Numbered from the stretch's first letter, positions 1 to 6,871 are shown. The stretch: 64,000 nucleotides of DNA from Bartonella taylorii 8TBB (GCF_902825155.1 NZ_CADEAG010000001.1:124001-188000); one strand, 5' to 3'. The notes: a model not told the origin generated them from the sequence alone. Program-made: numbers and translations.

Positions 1-429
1 ACCAGCACGCATATATTGCATACGTGCTTCAAGACGCAATGAACGGGTGACAAAGTAACGGAAGACCTCTGGTAACTCTTGCCAATGAGGATTTTCTAGT
101 TTCAGCGTCGGTGTATGAAGCGATACTTTTGCAATCTCTTTTTGTATTTGTTCTGGTGTCATTTCCCCTTCGCGCTCTGCACGGAAAAGGAGGAGTTGAG
201 AGGCGATTTGCATAAGCCGTGTGCTTAGATACATCGCCTCTTTGGCATACATTGCAGACATTTCTGCTGAAAGAGAACGTGCAGCTAATTTCCCTTCCGT
301 ATCAATATAAGTTGCGGTTTCTTCAATGAGTTTCATTGTCTCTTCATAGAGGCGATTGAAAGCATTATCAAAAGCATTATGCTCAATCATGATAATGGGT
401 TCATCATGGGGAATTTTATGTGCACTCAC
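1..429 (-). CDS. rcdA: RcdA/DUF1465 family protein (C-terminus beyond window edge)
   Basis: The reverse strand is open from the window edge to a GTG at 429; an in-frame ATG at 390 (reading MIEHNAFDNAFNRLYEE) is an alternative start. The visible part is a helical protein with the segments AMYAKEAMYLSTRLMQIAS and LPEVFRYFVTRSLRLEARM, which I recognise as DUF1465, the family that contains Caulobacter RcdA. RcdA is a proteolytic adaptor that helps deliver CtrA to ClpXP during the cell cycle. About 143 codons are present and the C-terminal tail is missing. The family assignment is good; the cell-cycle role here is inferred from the family. Confidence 0.75.
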   Translation of the reverse strand, partial: MSAHKIPHDEPIIMIEHNAFDNAFNRLYEETMKLIEETATYIDTEGKLAARSLSAEMSAMYAKEAMYLSTRLMQIASQLLLFRAEREGEMTPEQIQKEIAKVSLHTPTLKLENPHWQELPEVFRYFVTRSLRLEARMQYMRAG

Positions 430-595
430 GCTTTTATACTCCAAATACCAGCACAAAAATTATGACACTCAACGATTAGAGAGTTAAAAAGTTTCTTTTC
501 CTGCTGCGGTGAATGTCTTTTTTTATTGAGTACCTCTTTTCAAATTTTTGCGCAATGTGCTTCTTATTCTAAGGTTAACGCGTTAATGAGCAGCG

Positions 596-1738
596 TTATA
601 AACTGATAGGTTTCCCTGACAATGAACTTTGGAAAGATCGATGTTTTTCACAACAATAGGCAACCCCAAACTGCAGCGCAATGCCAATAATAATCAAGAG
701 AGTATCGGAAAAAAGCGTTGCTGTCATCACTGTTTTTAAAATTTGTCCCAACATGGCAAAAACAGTGCCGGTTACAAAGACGGGTAAACTGTGTTTTCCT
801 AAAATTGCTAAGGGGTTTTTTGGCGAGACATGAAACCACTTATTCAAGACAGGCAAACATAAGATAAGCGTTGATAACGCAAGTATATGGAGCAGACGCG
901 GTAAACTTAAAAAGGTTTTATTAAAATTAAACAATGGAGAAGACCAGCCAAGCCACCCCAAAATGCTCCACCAGTTTAAGCGAACCCATAACAGCGAAAG
1001 CAAAAGATATAGAGCTGCTAAAACAGCTAAAAAAGGTTTAAAAGGGATTGTTTTTCCTTGTTGAAGAGATAAAGTAGCGGTCAACCCTATAATAAACAAG
1101 AATTGCCAAGACAAAGGGTTCAAAAACCATTTCCCCTCTAAAGGATAAGAATGGGGAGCAATTTCATAAAAACCGCAGACCAAGTACAGTATGAACGAGC
1201 TCAAAAGCAAAAGCCCTTTGTGTTTACAACTTAAATAAAGCGCAAAAGGTGCAAAAAGCATCAGAACAATATAAAGCGGAAGAATATTATTATATCCTAA
1301 TTGGTGCCCAAAACTTAAGGTGCTAAACAACGCAACAAAAGGCTTTGTGAGAAAGAGACCCACATTATTCATTGATAAAAGTTTTTCTGAACGCCACAAT
1401 AAAAAGCCTGCAAAAAAAAGGCTGATAGTTACAAAAGTAGTAAAAAGATATGCCCCATAAAGCTGAAAAGCTCTTTGCCAAAGTTTGCGAACAATGAAAG
1501 TAAAAGGCTTCTGATGTAACCGCACATGAAAACTTAATCCAAGAGAAACCCCTGAAATTAAAACAAAGGCTTCTGCTGCATCAGAAAAACCGAAGTTTCT
1601 ATGTGTGAAAGACTCATAAAGAGTTCCAGGAATATGGTTGATGAAAATCGTCAATAAGGCTAAAGAACGAAAAACATCAATGCGTGTATCACGATGAGAA
1701 GGATGTGTATTATGATTAAGAACACCTTGGTATCCCAT
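596..1738 (-). CDS. opgC: OpgC-like acyltransferase-type membrane protein
   Basis: Polytopic inner-membrane protein of about 380 residues. The N-terminus reads RDTRIDVFRSLALLTIFINH and continues with DAAEAFVLISGVSLGL, the hallmark opening of the OpgC family, which succinylates osmoregulated periplasmic glucans in other Proteobacteria. About ten hydrophobic segments follow. I chose the ATG at 1738, which has a G-rich stretch (GGGGG) 7 nt upstream; an in-frame GTG at 1774 would add 12 residues and has a poorer context. It is divergent from the TenI-like gene. Substrate cannot be read from sequence; many alphaproteobacteria keep OpgC-like proteins without the opgGH partners nearby, and none are here. 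Confidence 0.8.
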   Translation of the reverse strand: MGYQGVLNHNTHPSHRDTRIDVFRSLALLTIFINHIPGTLYESFTHRNFGFSDAAEAFVLISGVSLGLSFHVRLHQKPFTFIVRKLWQRAFQLYGAYLFTTFVTISLFFAGFLLWRSEKLLSMNNVGLFLTKPFVALFSTLSFGHQLGYNNILPLYIVLMLFAPFALYLSCKHKGLLLLSSFILYLVCGFYEIAPHSYPLEGKWFLNPLSWQFLFIIGLTATLSLQQGKTIPFKPFLAVLAALYLLLSLLWVRLNWWSILGWLGWSSPLFNFNKTFLSLPRLLHILALSTLILCLPVLNKWFHVSPKNPLAILGKHSLPVFVTGTVFAMLGQILKTVMTATLFSDTLLIIIGIALQFGVAYCCEKHRSFQSSLSGKPISL

Positions 1739-1851
1739 AAGTGGACCCCCATAAGCAATAAAAGTGATAATCACCTTTTAGCAAAGCGCGATTGTAAGAT
1801 GTAATTTTATTTTTAAAAGTCAAGTTTATTTTTAAAAATCAAGGACTTTGT

Positions 1852-2535
1852 ATGACAAAAGAAAAAAATAAACCGATTGATCCCCATCCTTGTCCACAAT
1901 TGGTTTTGACATTGGATGTTCGACGGACCATAGAGCCTAGCTTTTTGCGCCAAATCTTGCAAACCCAAACCCCGCAACCCCAAACCTCACAAAAAAAATC
2001 TTTTGCATGCGCTATTCTCTATGACTCTCAGAGTGATGAAGCTTTTTTACAAAAACAAGCACAACTTTACGCAGAGGATATTCAACAAAATGACACCGCC
2101 CTTCTCATCGCTGGTGACAGCCGAATTGCGGGACGAATAAAGGCTGATGGTGTGCATATAGAGGGTGATCTTAACGCTCTCGAAAGCCTCGACAATCAAA
2201 AAAGGGAACAAAAAATCATAGGTTTTGGAAATTTACGCAATCGCCATAGCGCTATGGTTGCTGGAGAAGCCGGCGTCGATTACCTATTCTTTGGAAAACT
2301 CGGTGCTGATAAAAAACCCGACGCTCACCCCCGCAATGTCCAACTAGCAGAGTGGTGGGCAGAGATTATGGAAATCCCTGCTATCCTTCAAGCAGGAAGC
2401 GATTTTGCAACTTTTGATGAAGTCTTAAAAACCGCCTGTGAATTCATCGCTGTTGAGGAAGTCATTTTTGGGAACGATAATCCTTTGATGATACTAGAAA
2501 AAATAAAAGAAAAATGTGAAACTACATCCTTGTAA
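1852..2535 (+). CDS. ThiE/TenI-like thiamine-phosphate-synthase-fold protein
   Basis: A 227-residue protein with the C-terminal half of a ThiE/TenI TIM barrel: the strand DTALLIAGDSRIAG, then IKADGVHIEGD (compare ADGVHxGQ of ThiE), then GVDYLFFGKLG and the late strand EIPAILQAGS. The first 55 residues are divergent. This is the thiamine-phosphate-synthase-like protein found beside a SEL1 protein, efp and suhB in related genomes; whether it makes thiamine phosphate is unproven, since the usual pyrophosphate-binding residues are not obvious. No TPP riboswitch is seen upstream. A decayed copy of its 3' end lies at 5580-5795, on the far side of the accessory island. Confidence 0.75.
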   Translation: MTKEKNKPIDPHPCPQLVLTLDVRRTIEPSFLRQILQTQTPQPQTSQKKSFACAILYDSQSDEAFLQKQAQLYAEDIQQNDTALLIAGDSRIAGRIKADGVHIEGDLNALESLDNQKREQKIIGFGNLRNRHSAMVAGEAGVDYLFFGKLGADKKPDAHPRNVQLAEWWAEIMEIPAILQAGSDFATFDEVLKTACEFIAVEEVIFGNDNPLMILEKIKEKCETTSL

Positions 2536-2555
2536 TAAAGGGAGAATATCATTGA

Positions 2556-2717
2556 CGACTGATAAAACAAGACGTTGAAATCCCTTCAGATGCTCATGGA
2601 ATGATATACATTCCTTTCAAGAACAACGTAAAAGAAACAGCTCCAAAACTTGCCGATCAATTAATAGACGCTGGATTCACTCTAGATGCAAAGAAGGTGA
2701 CTTATGCATCAAAGTAA
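2556..2717 (+). pseudogene. C-terminal remnant of a TIR-like nucleotide-binding protein
   Basis: An open stretch in one frame, preceded by an in-frame TGA and without a start, ending at TAA 2715-2717. It encodes VEIPSDAHGMIYIPF followed by a helix ending AGFTLDAKKV. This resembles the C-terminus of the predicted nucleotide-binding TIR-like domain (PF10137 type), where an E-(L/I)-PSD-xx-G-(V/I)-x-YIP segment is followed by KLAxELxxAGxxVD. Only about 50 codons survive, so it is a dead fragment. The family call rests on memory of that motif and is moderate. It marks the left part of the accessory island. Confidence 0.5.
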
Positions 2718-2758
2718 ACTTGAACAACGCTCAAAAAGGATTTAAAATAACTTCTTGA

Positions 2759-2893
2759 ATATTAAAATGGGAGAGATTTTTTCAATTTTTAGAATGGAGA
2801 AAGAAGTTATATTGGGATATTCCTATGGAGAACATCGAACCTCTAGAGAGCAACCTACTTGCTAATTTACCGTTTAAACCAAAAGAGTATTGA
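2759..2893 (+). pseudogene. Unrecognised coding-like remnant
   Basis: Forty-five codons read without interruption between an in-frame TGA (2756-2758) and TGA 2891-2893, with protein-like composition (WERFFQFLEWRKKLYWDIP, then a tail ending LPFKPKEY). I do not recognise the family, and there is no convincing start with a ribosome-binding site. It lies between the TIR-like remnant and the toxin-antitoxin pair, so it is probably the tail of another lost island gene. Confidence 0.3.
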
Positions 2894-2971
2894 AAAATTT
2901 ATGGATAAATATAGGGTGTATGTATTAATAATCATAAGCCTAATAGAGAAAAATGGAAAGGAAATACTATC

Positions 2972-3163
2972 ATGAAAAGTGTCCTTTCTCCGTTAGTCTC
3001 AGAGTTTGAAACCATTGAACAGGAAATCAACTATACTGCGTGGCTACGTGACAAAGTAGCAAAGAGCCTTGCAGATCCACATCCTGCGCTTCCGCATGAT
3101 GAAGTTATGGCTGAAATGGAAACTCTAATAGAGCAACTTGAAACCGAACAGAAGAAGTCCTAA
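2972..3163 (+). CDS. PaaA2-like type II antitoxin
   Basis: A 63-residue acidic protein beginning MKSVLSPLVSEFETIEQEI and containing AWLRDKVAKSLADPHPALPHDEV, the signature of the PaaA2/stability-determinant antitoxins that partner ParE2-type toxins. Such antitoxins are largely disordered with two helices and bind the toxin directly. An AAAGGA-type ribosome-binding site lies about 13 nt upstream of the ATG. Its stop overlaps the toxin start by one base (TAATG), the usual translational coupling of such pairs. The E. coli systems add a third gene (PaaR regulator) upstream; no regulator is seen directly upstream here, though XRE genes follow downstream. Confidence 0.8.
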   Translation: MKSVLSPLVSEFETIEQEINYTAWLRDKVAKSLADPHPALPHDEVMAEMETLIEQLETEQKKS

Positions 3164-3450
3164 TGCTACCAGTTGTCTGGTTGCCTTCAGCGCGCAATGA
3201 TTTACGTCAGATTTTAACTTACATTGCCCACAAAAATCCACCCGCTGCACGGCGAATGAAAAGACTTCTGGAAGCTTGTGTACTACCATTATCCGAGCAT
3301 CCGTACCTGTATCGTCAAAGTGAGAGAGTGCTAGGGTTGCGGGAAATCATAGCGCATCCAAATTATCTTATATTGTATCGAGTAGCTACAAAACAAATTG
3401 AGATTGTAACCGTAGTACACGCCCGCCGTGAATTTCCTAACTCCATTTGA
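3163..3450 (+). CDS. parE: RelE/ParE-family toxin (ParE2-like)
   Basis: A 95-residue basic protein starting at the ATG that overlaps the antitoxin stop. It shows the ParE fold signatures: WLPSARNDLRQILTYIAHKNP at the N-terminus, an internal LSEHPYLYRQSERVLGLREI, and the C-terminal strand pair NYLILYRVATKQIEIVTVVHARREFP. ParE toxins poison DNA gyrase; ParE2 homologues bind gyrase but inhibit it differently, so the exact target here is not proven. The length is typical and no frameshift is visible, so the pair is probably functional or recently so. It lies within the accessory island. Confidence 0.85.
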   Translation: MLPVVWLPSARNDLRQILTYIAHKNPPAARRMKRLLEACVLPLSEHPYLYRQSERVLGLREIIAHPNYLILYRVATKQIEIVTVVHARREFPNSI

Positions 3451-3517
3451 TTTGATAAGAAACGCAGCACCTCTCATGAGAAAAATTGTACGTTAAGAAA
3501 GACTATTTTCATTTTTA

Positions 3518-3546
3518 TTGTAAATCCCTTGAAATTACTTTATAGT
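3518..3546 (+). promoter_or_regulatory. Sigma-70-type promoter of RNA copy 1
   Basis: TTGTAA (3518-3523), a 17-nt spacer, then TATAGT (3541-3546). The same arrangement recurs at the second copy, and the flanks are conserved between units. A transcript would begin near 3553. Confidence 0.6.
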
Positions 3547-3552
3547 TTAAAA

Positions 3553-3762
3553 GGTGATTTTGGTTGTATACGCAACGACCAATAGGGACTTGAAAACCCG
3601 AAACTCAAACATAAAATGAACCCACTCTATGGGTGTCCCGGGATTCCGGGAGATTTTGCTATGTCCAGGTGCTCTCAGCACTAAAAGCAAAATGCTGATT
3701 TGAGTTCAGTGTTTTCAAGCTCCCGGAATACCAATGCGAGGGCGCTCGCAACCGGCGGGGGG
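3553..3762 (+). ncRNA. Brt-like structured RNA, copy 1
   Basis: About 210 nt between a good promoter and the XRE gene. Visible structure: hairpin GGTTGT/ACGACC (3562-3580); ACCCA/TGGGT (3619-3634); GTGCT/AGCAC in the apical region (3670-3682); ATTTTGCT/AGCAAAAT (3653-3660 with 3686-3693); helix B ATTCCGGGAG/CTCCCGGAAT (3643-3652 with 3720-3729); long-range helix A (3589-3597 with 3711-3719 and 3602-3609 with 3699-3706). Helices A and B interlock. I recall genus-specific Brt RNAs of about 200 nt lying directly upstream of XRE (Trp) genes in B. henselae, and this matches in arrangement. Both ends are inferred; no classical U-tract terminator is seen. Confidence 0.7.
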
Positions 3763-4135
3763 CTCTCAAGTGCAAGTAAAAACTCTCAACGACATTTTTG
3801 TAGGCAAGAGAATTCGTTTTAGGCGAAAAATGTTGAAAATGTCTCAAAAACAATTAGCGCATGCTTTAAGCGTAAGCTACCAACAAGTTCAAAAATATGA
3901 AACAGGCTTAAATCGTGTAAGTGCGGGGCGTTTGAAAGATATTGCCGATATCCTGAGCGTTCCACTTACCTTTTTTTACGCTGATGTCTTAACAAAACAA
4001 GAGACCCCATACCAACATGACGAGCTAATATCGAGCAGAGAGGAATATCTGCTTTTAAAAAGATTTAGAATTCTAACCTCTGTAAAACAAAGAGCAATTC
4101 TACAGTTGCTCTCTGACCAGAATGAGAGCTTTTAA
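3734..4135 (+). CDS. XRE-family transcriptional regulator (Trp-like), copy 1
   Basis: Up to 133 residues with an N-terminal helix-turn-helix (about residues 20-75): VGKRIRFRRKMLKMSQKQLA, then the recognition region SVSYQQVQKYETGLNRVSAG and IADILSVPLTFFY. A basic C-terminal region (LLLKRFRILTSVKQRAILQLL) is typical of alphaproteobacterial XRE proteins. The ATG at 3734 falls inside the conserved RNA hairpin GCGAG/CTCGC, and the first 12 codons are nearly invariant between copies at the nucleotide level. The in-frame GTG at 3770, 7 nt after a GGGGGG stretch, may be the real start. Tandem partner at 4406. In B. henselae such proteins are reported to act with Brt RNAs on badA; the target here is unknown. 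Confidence 0.85.
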   Translation: MRGRSQPAGGSQVQVKTLNDIFVGKRIRFRRKMLKMSQKQLAHALSVSYQQVQKYETGLNRVSAGRLKDIADILSVPLTFFYADVLTKQETPYQHDELISSREEYLLLKRFRILTSVKQRAILQLLSDQNESF

Positions 4136-4190
4136 CATCATGGAGAGATCTACACTTTCTGTTCATTAAAAAACACTGTTTTCATTTTTA

Positions 4191-4219
4191 TTGTAAATCC
4201 CCTGAAATTACTTTATGAC
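4191..4219 (+). promoter_or_regulatory. Sigma-70-type promoter of RNA copy 2
   Basis: TTGTAA (4191-4196), a 17-nt spacer, then TATGAC (4214-4219). The -35 box is identical to copy 1 and the -10 is weaker (TATGAC against TATAGT), so the two RNAs may differ in strength. Confidence 0.5.
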
Positions 4220-4225
4220 TTAAAA

Positions 4226-4434
4226 GGTGATTTTGGTCGTATACGCAACGACCAATAGGGAAAACAAGCCCTAAGCTCTAGCGTAAAAATGAACCCACTC
4301 TGTGGGTGTCCCGGGATTCCGGGAGATTTTGCTATGTCCAGGTGCTCTCAGCACTAAAAGCAGAATGCTGACTAGAGCTCAGTACTTGTTACTCCCGGAA
4401 TACCAATGCGAGGGCGCTCGCAACCGGCGGGGGG
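4226..4434 (+). ncRNA. Brt-like structured RNA, copy 2
   Basis: Same architecture as the copy at 3.55 kb: hairpin GGTCGT/ACGACC (4235-4253), ACCCAC/GTGGGT (4293-4307), ATTTTGCT/AGCAGAAT (4326-4333 with 4359-4366, one G-U pair), helix B identical to copy 1 (4316-4325 with 4392-4401). Long-range helix A is AACAAG/CTTGTT (4263-4268 with 4385-4390) plus AGCTCTAG/CTAGAGCT (4274-4281 with 4372-4379). The helix A sequences differ from copy 1 but pairing is kept, which is direct evidence that the RNA structure is under selection. Confidence 0.7.
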
Positions 4435-4807
4435 CTCTAAAGTGCAAACCAAAACTCTCAACGACACTTTTGTAGGCAAGAGAATTCGTTTTAGGCGAAA
4501 AATGCTAAAAATGTCTCAAAAAGAATTAGCGCATGCTTTAAGTGTAAGCTACCAACAAGTTCAAAAATATGAAACAGGCTTAAATCGTGTAAGCGCAGGA
4601 CGCCTGAAAGATATTGCCGATATCCTGAGCGTTCCACTTACCTTTTTTTACACTGATGTCTTAAAAAAACAAGAAGCCCCGTACCAACATGATGAGCTAA
4701 TATCAAGCAAAGAAGAATATCTGCTGTTAAAAAGATTTAGAATTCTAACCTCTGTAAAACAAAGAGCAATTTTACAGTTGCTCTCTGATCAGAATGAAAA
4801 CTTTTAA
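4406..4807 (+). CDS. XRE-family transcriptional regulator (Trp-like), copy 2
   Basis: Same length as its upstream paralogue at 3734 and differing at about ten residues, for example KQLA to KELA, TKQETP to KKQEAP and SREE to SKEE. The helix-turn-helix recognition segment VSYQQVQKYETGLNRVSAG is unchanged, so the two proteins probably bind the same or overlapping operators and may form heterodimers. Start ambiguity is as for copy 1: ATG 4406 inside a hairpin, or the in-frame GTG at 4442 after the G-run. Nothing indicates decay. Confidence 0.85.
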   Translation: MRGRSQPAGGSKVQTKTLNDTFVGKRIRFRRKMLKMSQKELAHALSVSYQQVQKYETGLNRVSAGRLKDIADILSVPLTFFYTDVLKKQEAPYQHDELISSKEEYLLLKRFRILTSVKQRAILQLLSDQNENF

Positions 4808-4996
4808 TATATATTTCGTATGTTAAGTATAAACTTTAAGTGCTCTTGAAGATGATAATAGTTTTTAAAAAACGAATAAAAAAATTACCGCTTGATTGGA
4901 AATCAACATGTTGTTAACACAGCCATGAGCAAAGTTGCTCTTATTTCGATGTAAGAGCTTCCCAAGAAAGCCTAACAATAAATAGGGGAAATTAAG

Positions 4997-5404
4997 ATGT
5001 TAAAATATTTATTACTGCCACCGCTTGTATTGGCAGCTGGTTGTGCGTCTGTGAATGGTGATCTCTCATCAAGTTATGTTGGTCCAGGTCTTACAAAGAA
5101 TGCTGCAAAATTAATCGCTAATGATTATATTAGCGATATCAAAAGACCTTTACCACCAGCGACAACAACACTTATTATCAAGAAAAATAACACTGAAGAT
5201 AACTTTACTCCTTTATTTGTTAGTCTGTTGCGACAGAAGGGATATCGCGTGATCTATACAGATCAACCCCAAAAACAACAAAACATGGGTGTGAATTTGA
5301 TTTACAGAATAACACCACAGGATAATGGACGTATAATGTCTGTTCTTCAGTATGATTGGGCTGGAGAACCAAGTTATCATATAAGTACTTTCCAGAATAG
5401 ATAA
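4997..5404 (+). CDS. Small lipoprotein resembling conjugal transfer TrbH
   Basis: A 135-residue protein with a lipoprotein signal peptide: MLKYLLLPPLVLAAGC, with the lipobox LAAGC placing the acylated Cys at residue 16. The body (VGPGLTKNAAKLIANDYIS, PPATTTLIIKKNNTEDNFTP, LFVSLLRQKGYRVIYTD) resembles TrbH lipoproteins of conjugative type IV secretion systems. A ribosome-binding site AGGGGAAATTAAG precedes the ATG. No other trb/vir gene is in the window, so it is an orphan, probably stranded from a conjugative element. The TrbH call is moderate; the lipoprotein call is strong. Confidence 0.6.
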   Translation: MLKYLLLPPLVLAAGCASVNGDLSSSYVGPGLTKNAAKLIANDYISDIKRPLPPATTTLIIKKNNTEDNFTPLFVSLLRQKGYRVIYTDQPQKQQNMGVNLIYRITPQDNGRIMSVLQYDWAGEPSYHISTFQNR

Positions 5405-5579
5405 CCCCCCTATTTAATATAGACGTTCTCTATATTTGAGATGTAAAGATCTAAAAGCTCTCGCTAAAGAAAAGAGATTCACATCTCAAGAGAAATCCTT
5501 GTTTTAAACCAGAATGAACAGTTCTACCATACCTTGTAGCGATACAAGGTATGGTGAGCTATAACTTCAGAATTTAAAC

Positions 5580-5795
5580 ATGAGCCCCCATACGCATCCA
5601 CTGCATCATCCAATTGGCATAATAAGCCGACGGACTATACCCCACACACTTGATCAAGTAAGAAGCGATTTTGCAACCTTTGATGAAGTGGTACAAACCG
5701 CATATGCATGTATTACCGTTGAATAAAGTATTTTTTCACATGATAATCCCTTGACCCTTCTTGAAATGATGCAAAAAAAATGTGAAAACTCTTAA
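5580..5795 (+). pseudogene. Decayed duplicate of the 3' end of the TenI-like gene
   Basis: The sequence from about 5650 (AGAAGCGATTTTGCAACCTT, then TGATGAAGTGG) closely follows 2394-2530 of the TenI-like gene (AGGAAGCGATTTTGCAACTT), continuing through TTGAATAAAGTA and CATGATAATCCCTTGA to AAAAAATGTGAAAACTC. Weaker similarity extends left to about 5580. It holds internal stops (for example TTGAATAA at about 5720). It represents roughly the last 65-70 codons and lies directly upstream of the SEL1 gene, where the intact gene would sit without the island. Confidence 0.8.
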
Positions 5796-5818
5796 ACTGT
5801 GATGAGGAGAAAACATCC

Positions 5819-6871
5819 ATGATTGAGAGAAGCATCAAACTGCTTATCGTGGGAGGAGCGGTTTGGCTTGCAAGTGCTATCACTGTTGCAAATTCTACTG
5901 GAACTGCTCAAGAATCCTCAAATCTTGAAAACTCTTTGAATACTATTCAAGACAACACCAACACGCAAGAACCTTTCCAACCGTTAAAAGCTGGAGAATA
6001 TGATCAAGCTTATGACTATTACACCCAAGGCTATTATTTAAAAGCCTTTCGTGAAGCACTCAGACGAGCAGAACAAAATGATCCCATCGCACAGACTCTG
6101 GTTGCTCGGATTTATATGGAAGGATGCGCTGTTTCTCGTGATGGTGCGCGCGCTGCTTTGTGGTTTGGACGTGCAGCAAAACAAGGCGAACCACAAGCGC
6201 AACTGCGCTACGGTCTTATGTTGTTTGATGGACATTTCATTGCACAAAATCAAGAACTTGGTGAAGAGTTTATCCGAAAAGCCGTAGATGCTGAGGTAAA
6301 GGAAGCCTATTTTTATTATGGACAATTGCTTCTTTATAAAGCCTCGCGTGAAAAGCAAAATCTTCCTGGTGTTTTTTCACAAAGCCGTGAAAATGAGGTG
6401 ATAGAACAAGCATTAAAATGGTTCTTAAAAGGCGCTGCCCTTGGAGATTCTGAAGCCGCTTTTGCTGCGTCAAAAATTCTTGCCTCAGGAACACTAACAC
6501 GCCCAAGGGATGAGCGTAACGCCCGCAGATTAATGGAAGCAGCCGCCCAAAACAACCACTCTACAGCACAAATCCTTTTAGCACAATGGCTTGTGAAAGG
6601 TCGTGGTGGAGAAACTGATTTTCAACGTGCTTTTCATTTGCTTATGAGCAATGCCATCAATATGGTCCCACCAGCACAGGTTTCCCTTGCAAGGCTCTAT
6701 CGCGATGGAATAGGCACAAAAGGCGATATCATCATGGCAGCGGCATGGTATATGCTTGCAAAGCAGGCAAAAATTCAAGCGCCAGACCTTGAAATGATGC
6801 TTGAAGGAATGGACAATACACAATTGGAAAAAGCACGCAAAGAAGCAATAAAGCTCCTTCCTGTTTTCTAA
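5819..6871 (+). CDS. SEL1-repeat periplasmic protein
   Basis: A 350-residue protein with an N-terminal signal sequence (hydrophobic core LLIVGGAVWLASAITV, residues 8-23), an acidic linker, then about six SEL1/TPR-like repeats from residue 75 on (for example AQTLVARIYMEGCAVSRDGA, AQLRYGLMLFDGH and AQVSLARLYRDGIGTKGD). Such repeats mediate protein-protein contacts; in alphaproteobacteria members act in exopolysaccharide or envelope signalling, but no specific role can be read here. It is followed by a decayed second copy of its last repeat. In related genomes it directly follows the TenI-like gene, from which it is separated here by the island. Confidence 0.85.
   Translation: MIERSIKLLIVGGAVWLASAITVANSTGTAQESSNLENSLNTIQDNTNTQEPFQPLKAGEYDQAYDYYTQGYYLKAFREALRRAEQNDPIAQTLVARIYMEGCAVSRDGARAALWFGRAAKQGEPQAQLRYGLMLFDGHFIAQNQELGEEFIRKAVDAEVKEAYFYYGQLLLYKASREKQNLPGVFSQSRENEVIEQALKWFLKGAALGDSEAAFAASKILASGTLTRPRDERNARRLMEAAAQNNHSTAQILLAQWLVKGRGGETDFQRAFHLLMSNAINMVPPAQVSLARLYRDGIGTKGDIIMAAAWYMLAKQAKIQAPDLEMMLEGMDNTQLEKARKEAIKLLPVF

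Larger units (their letters stand above)
3504..4807 (+). repeat. Direct tandem duplication of an RNA + XRE-regulator module
   Basis: Two units of about 630 nt repeat with a period of 672-673 nt (unit 1 about 3504-4135, unit 2 about 4177-4807). Each holds a promoter, a structured RNA of about 200 nt and an XRE gene. The coding parts are nearly identical, while two short segments within the RNA have diverged strongly but in a base-pairing-compatible way. Confidence 0.9.

Noticed and set aside
1775-1851. TPP riboswitch upstream of the TenI-like gene
   Set aside because: The leader is only 77 nt and lacks the CUGAGA and thi-box words; none was seen upstream of the thiamine pyrophosphokinase gene either.
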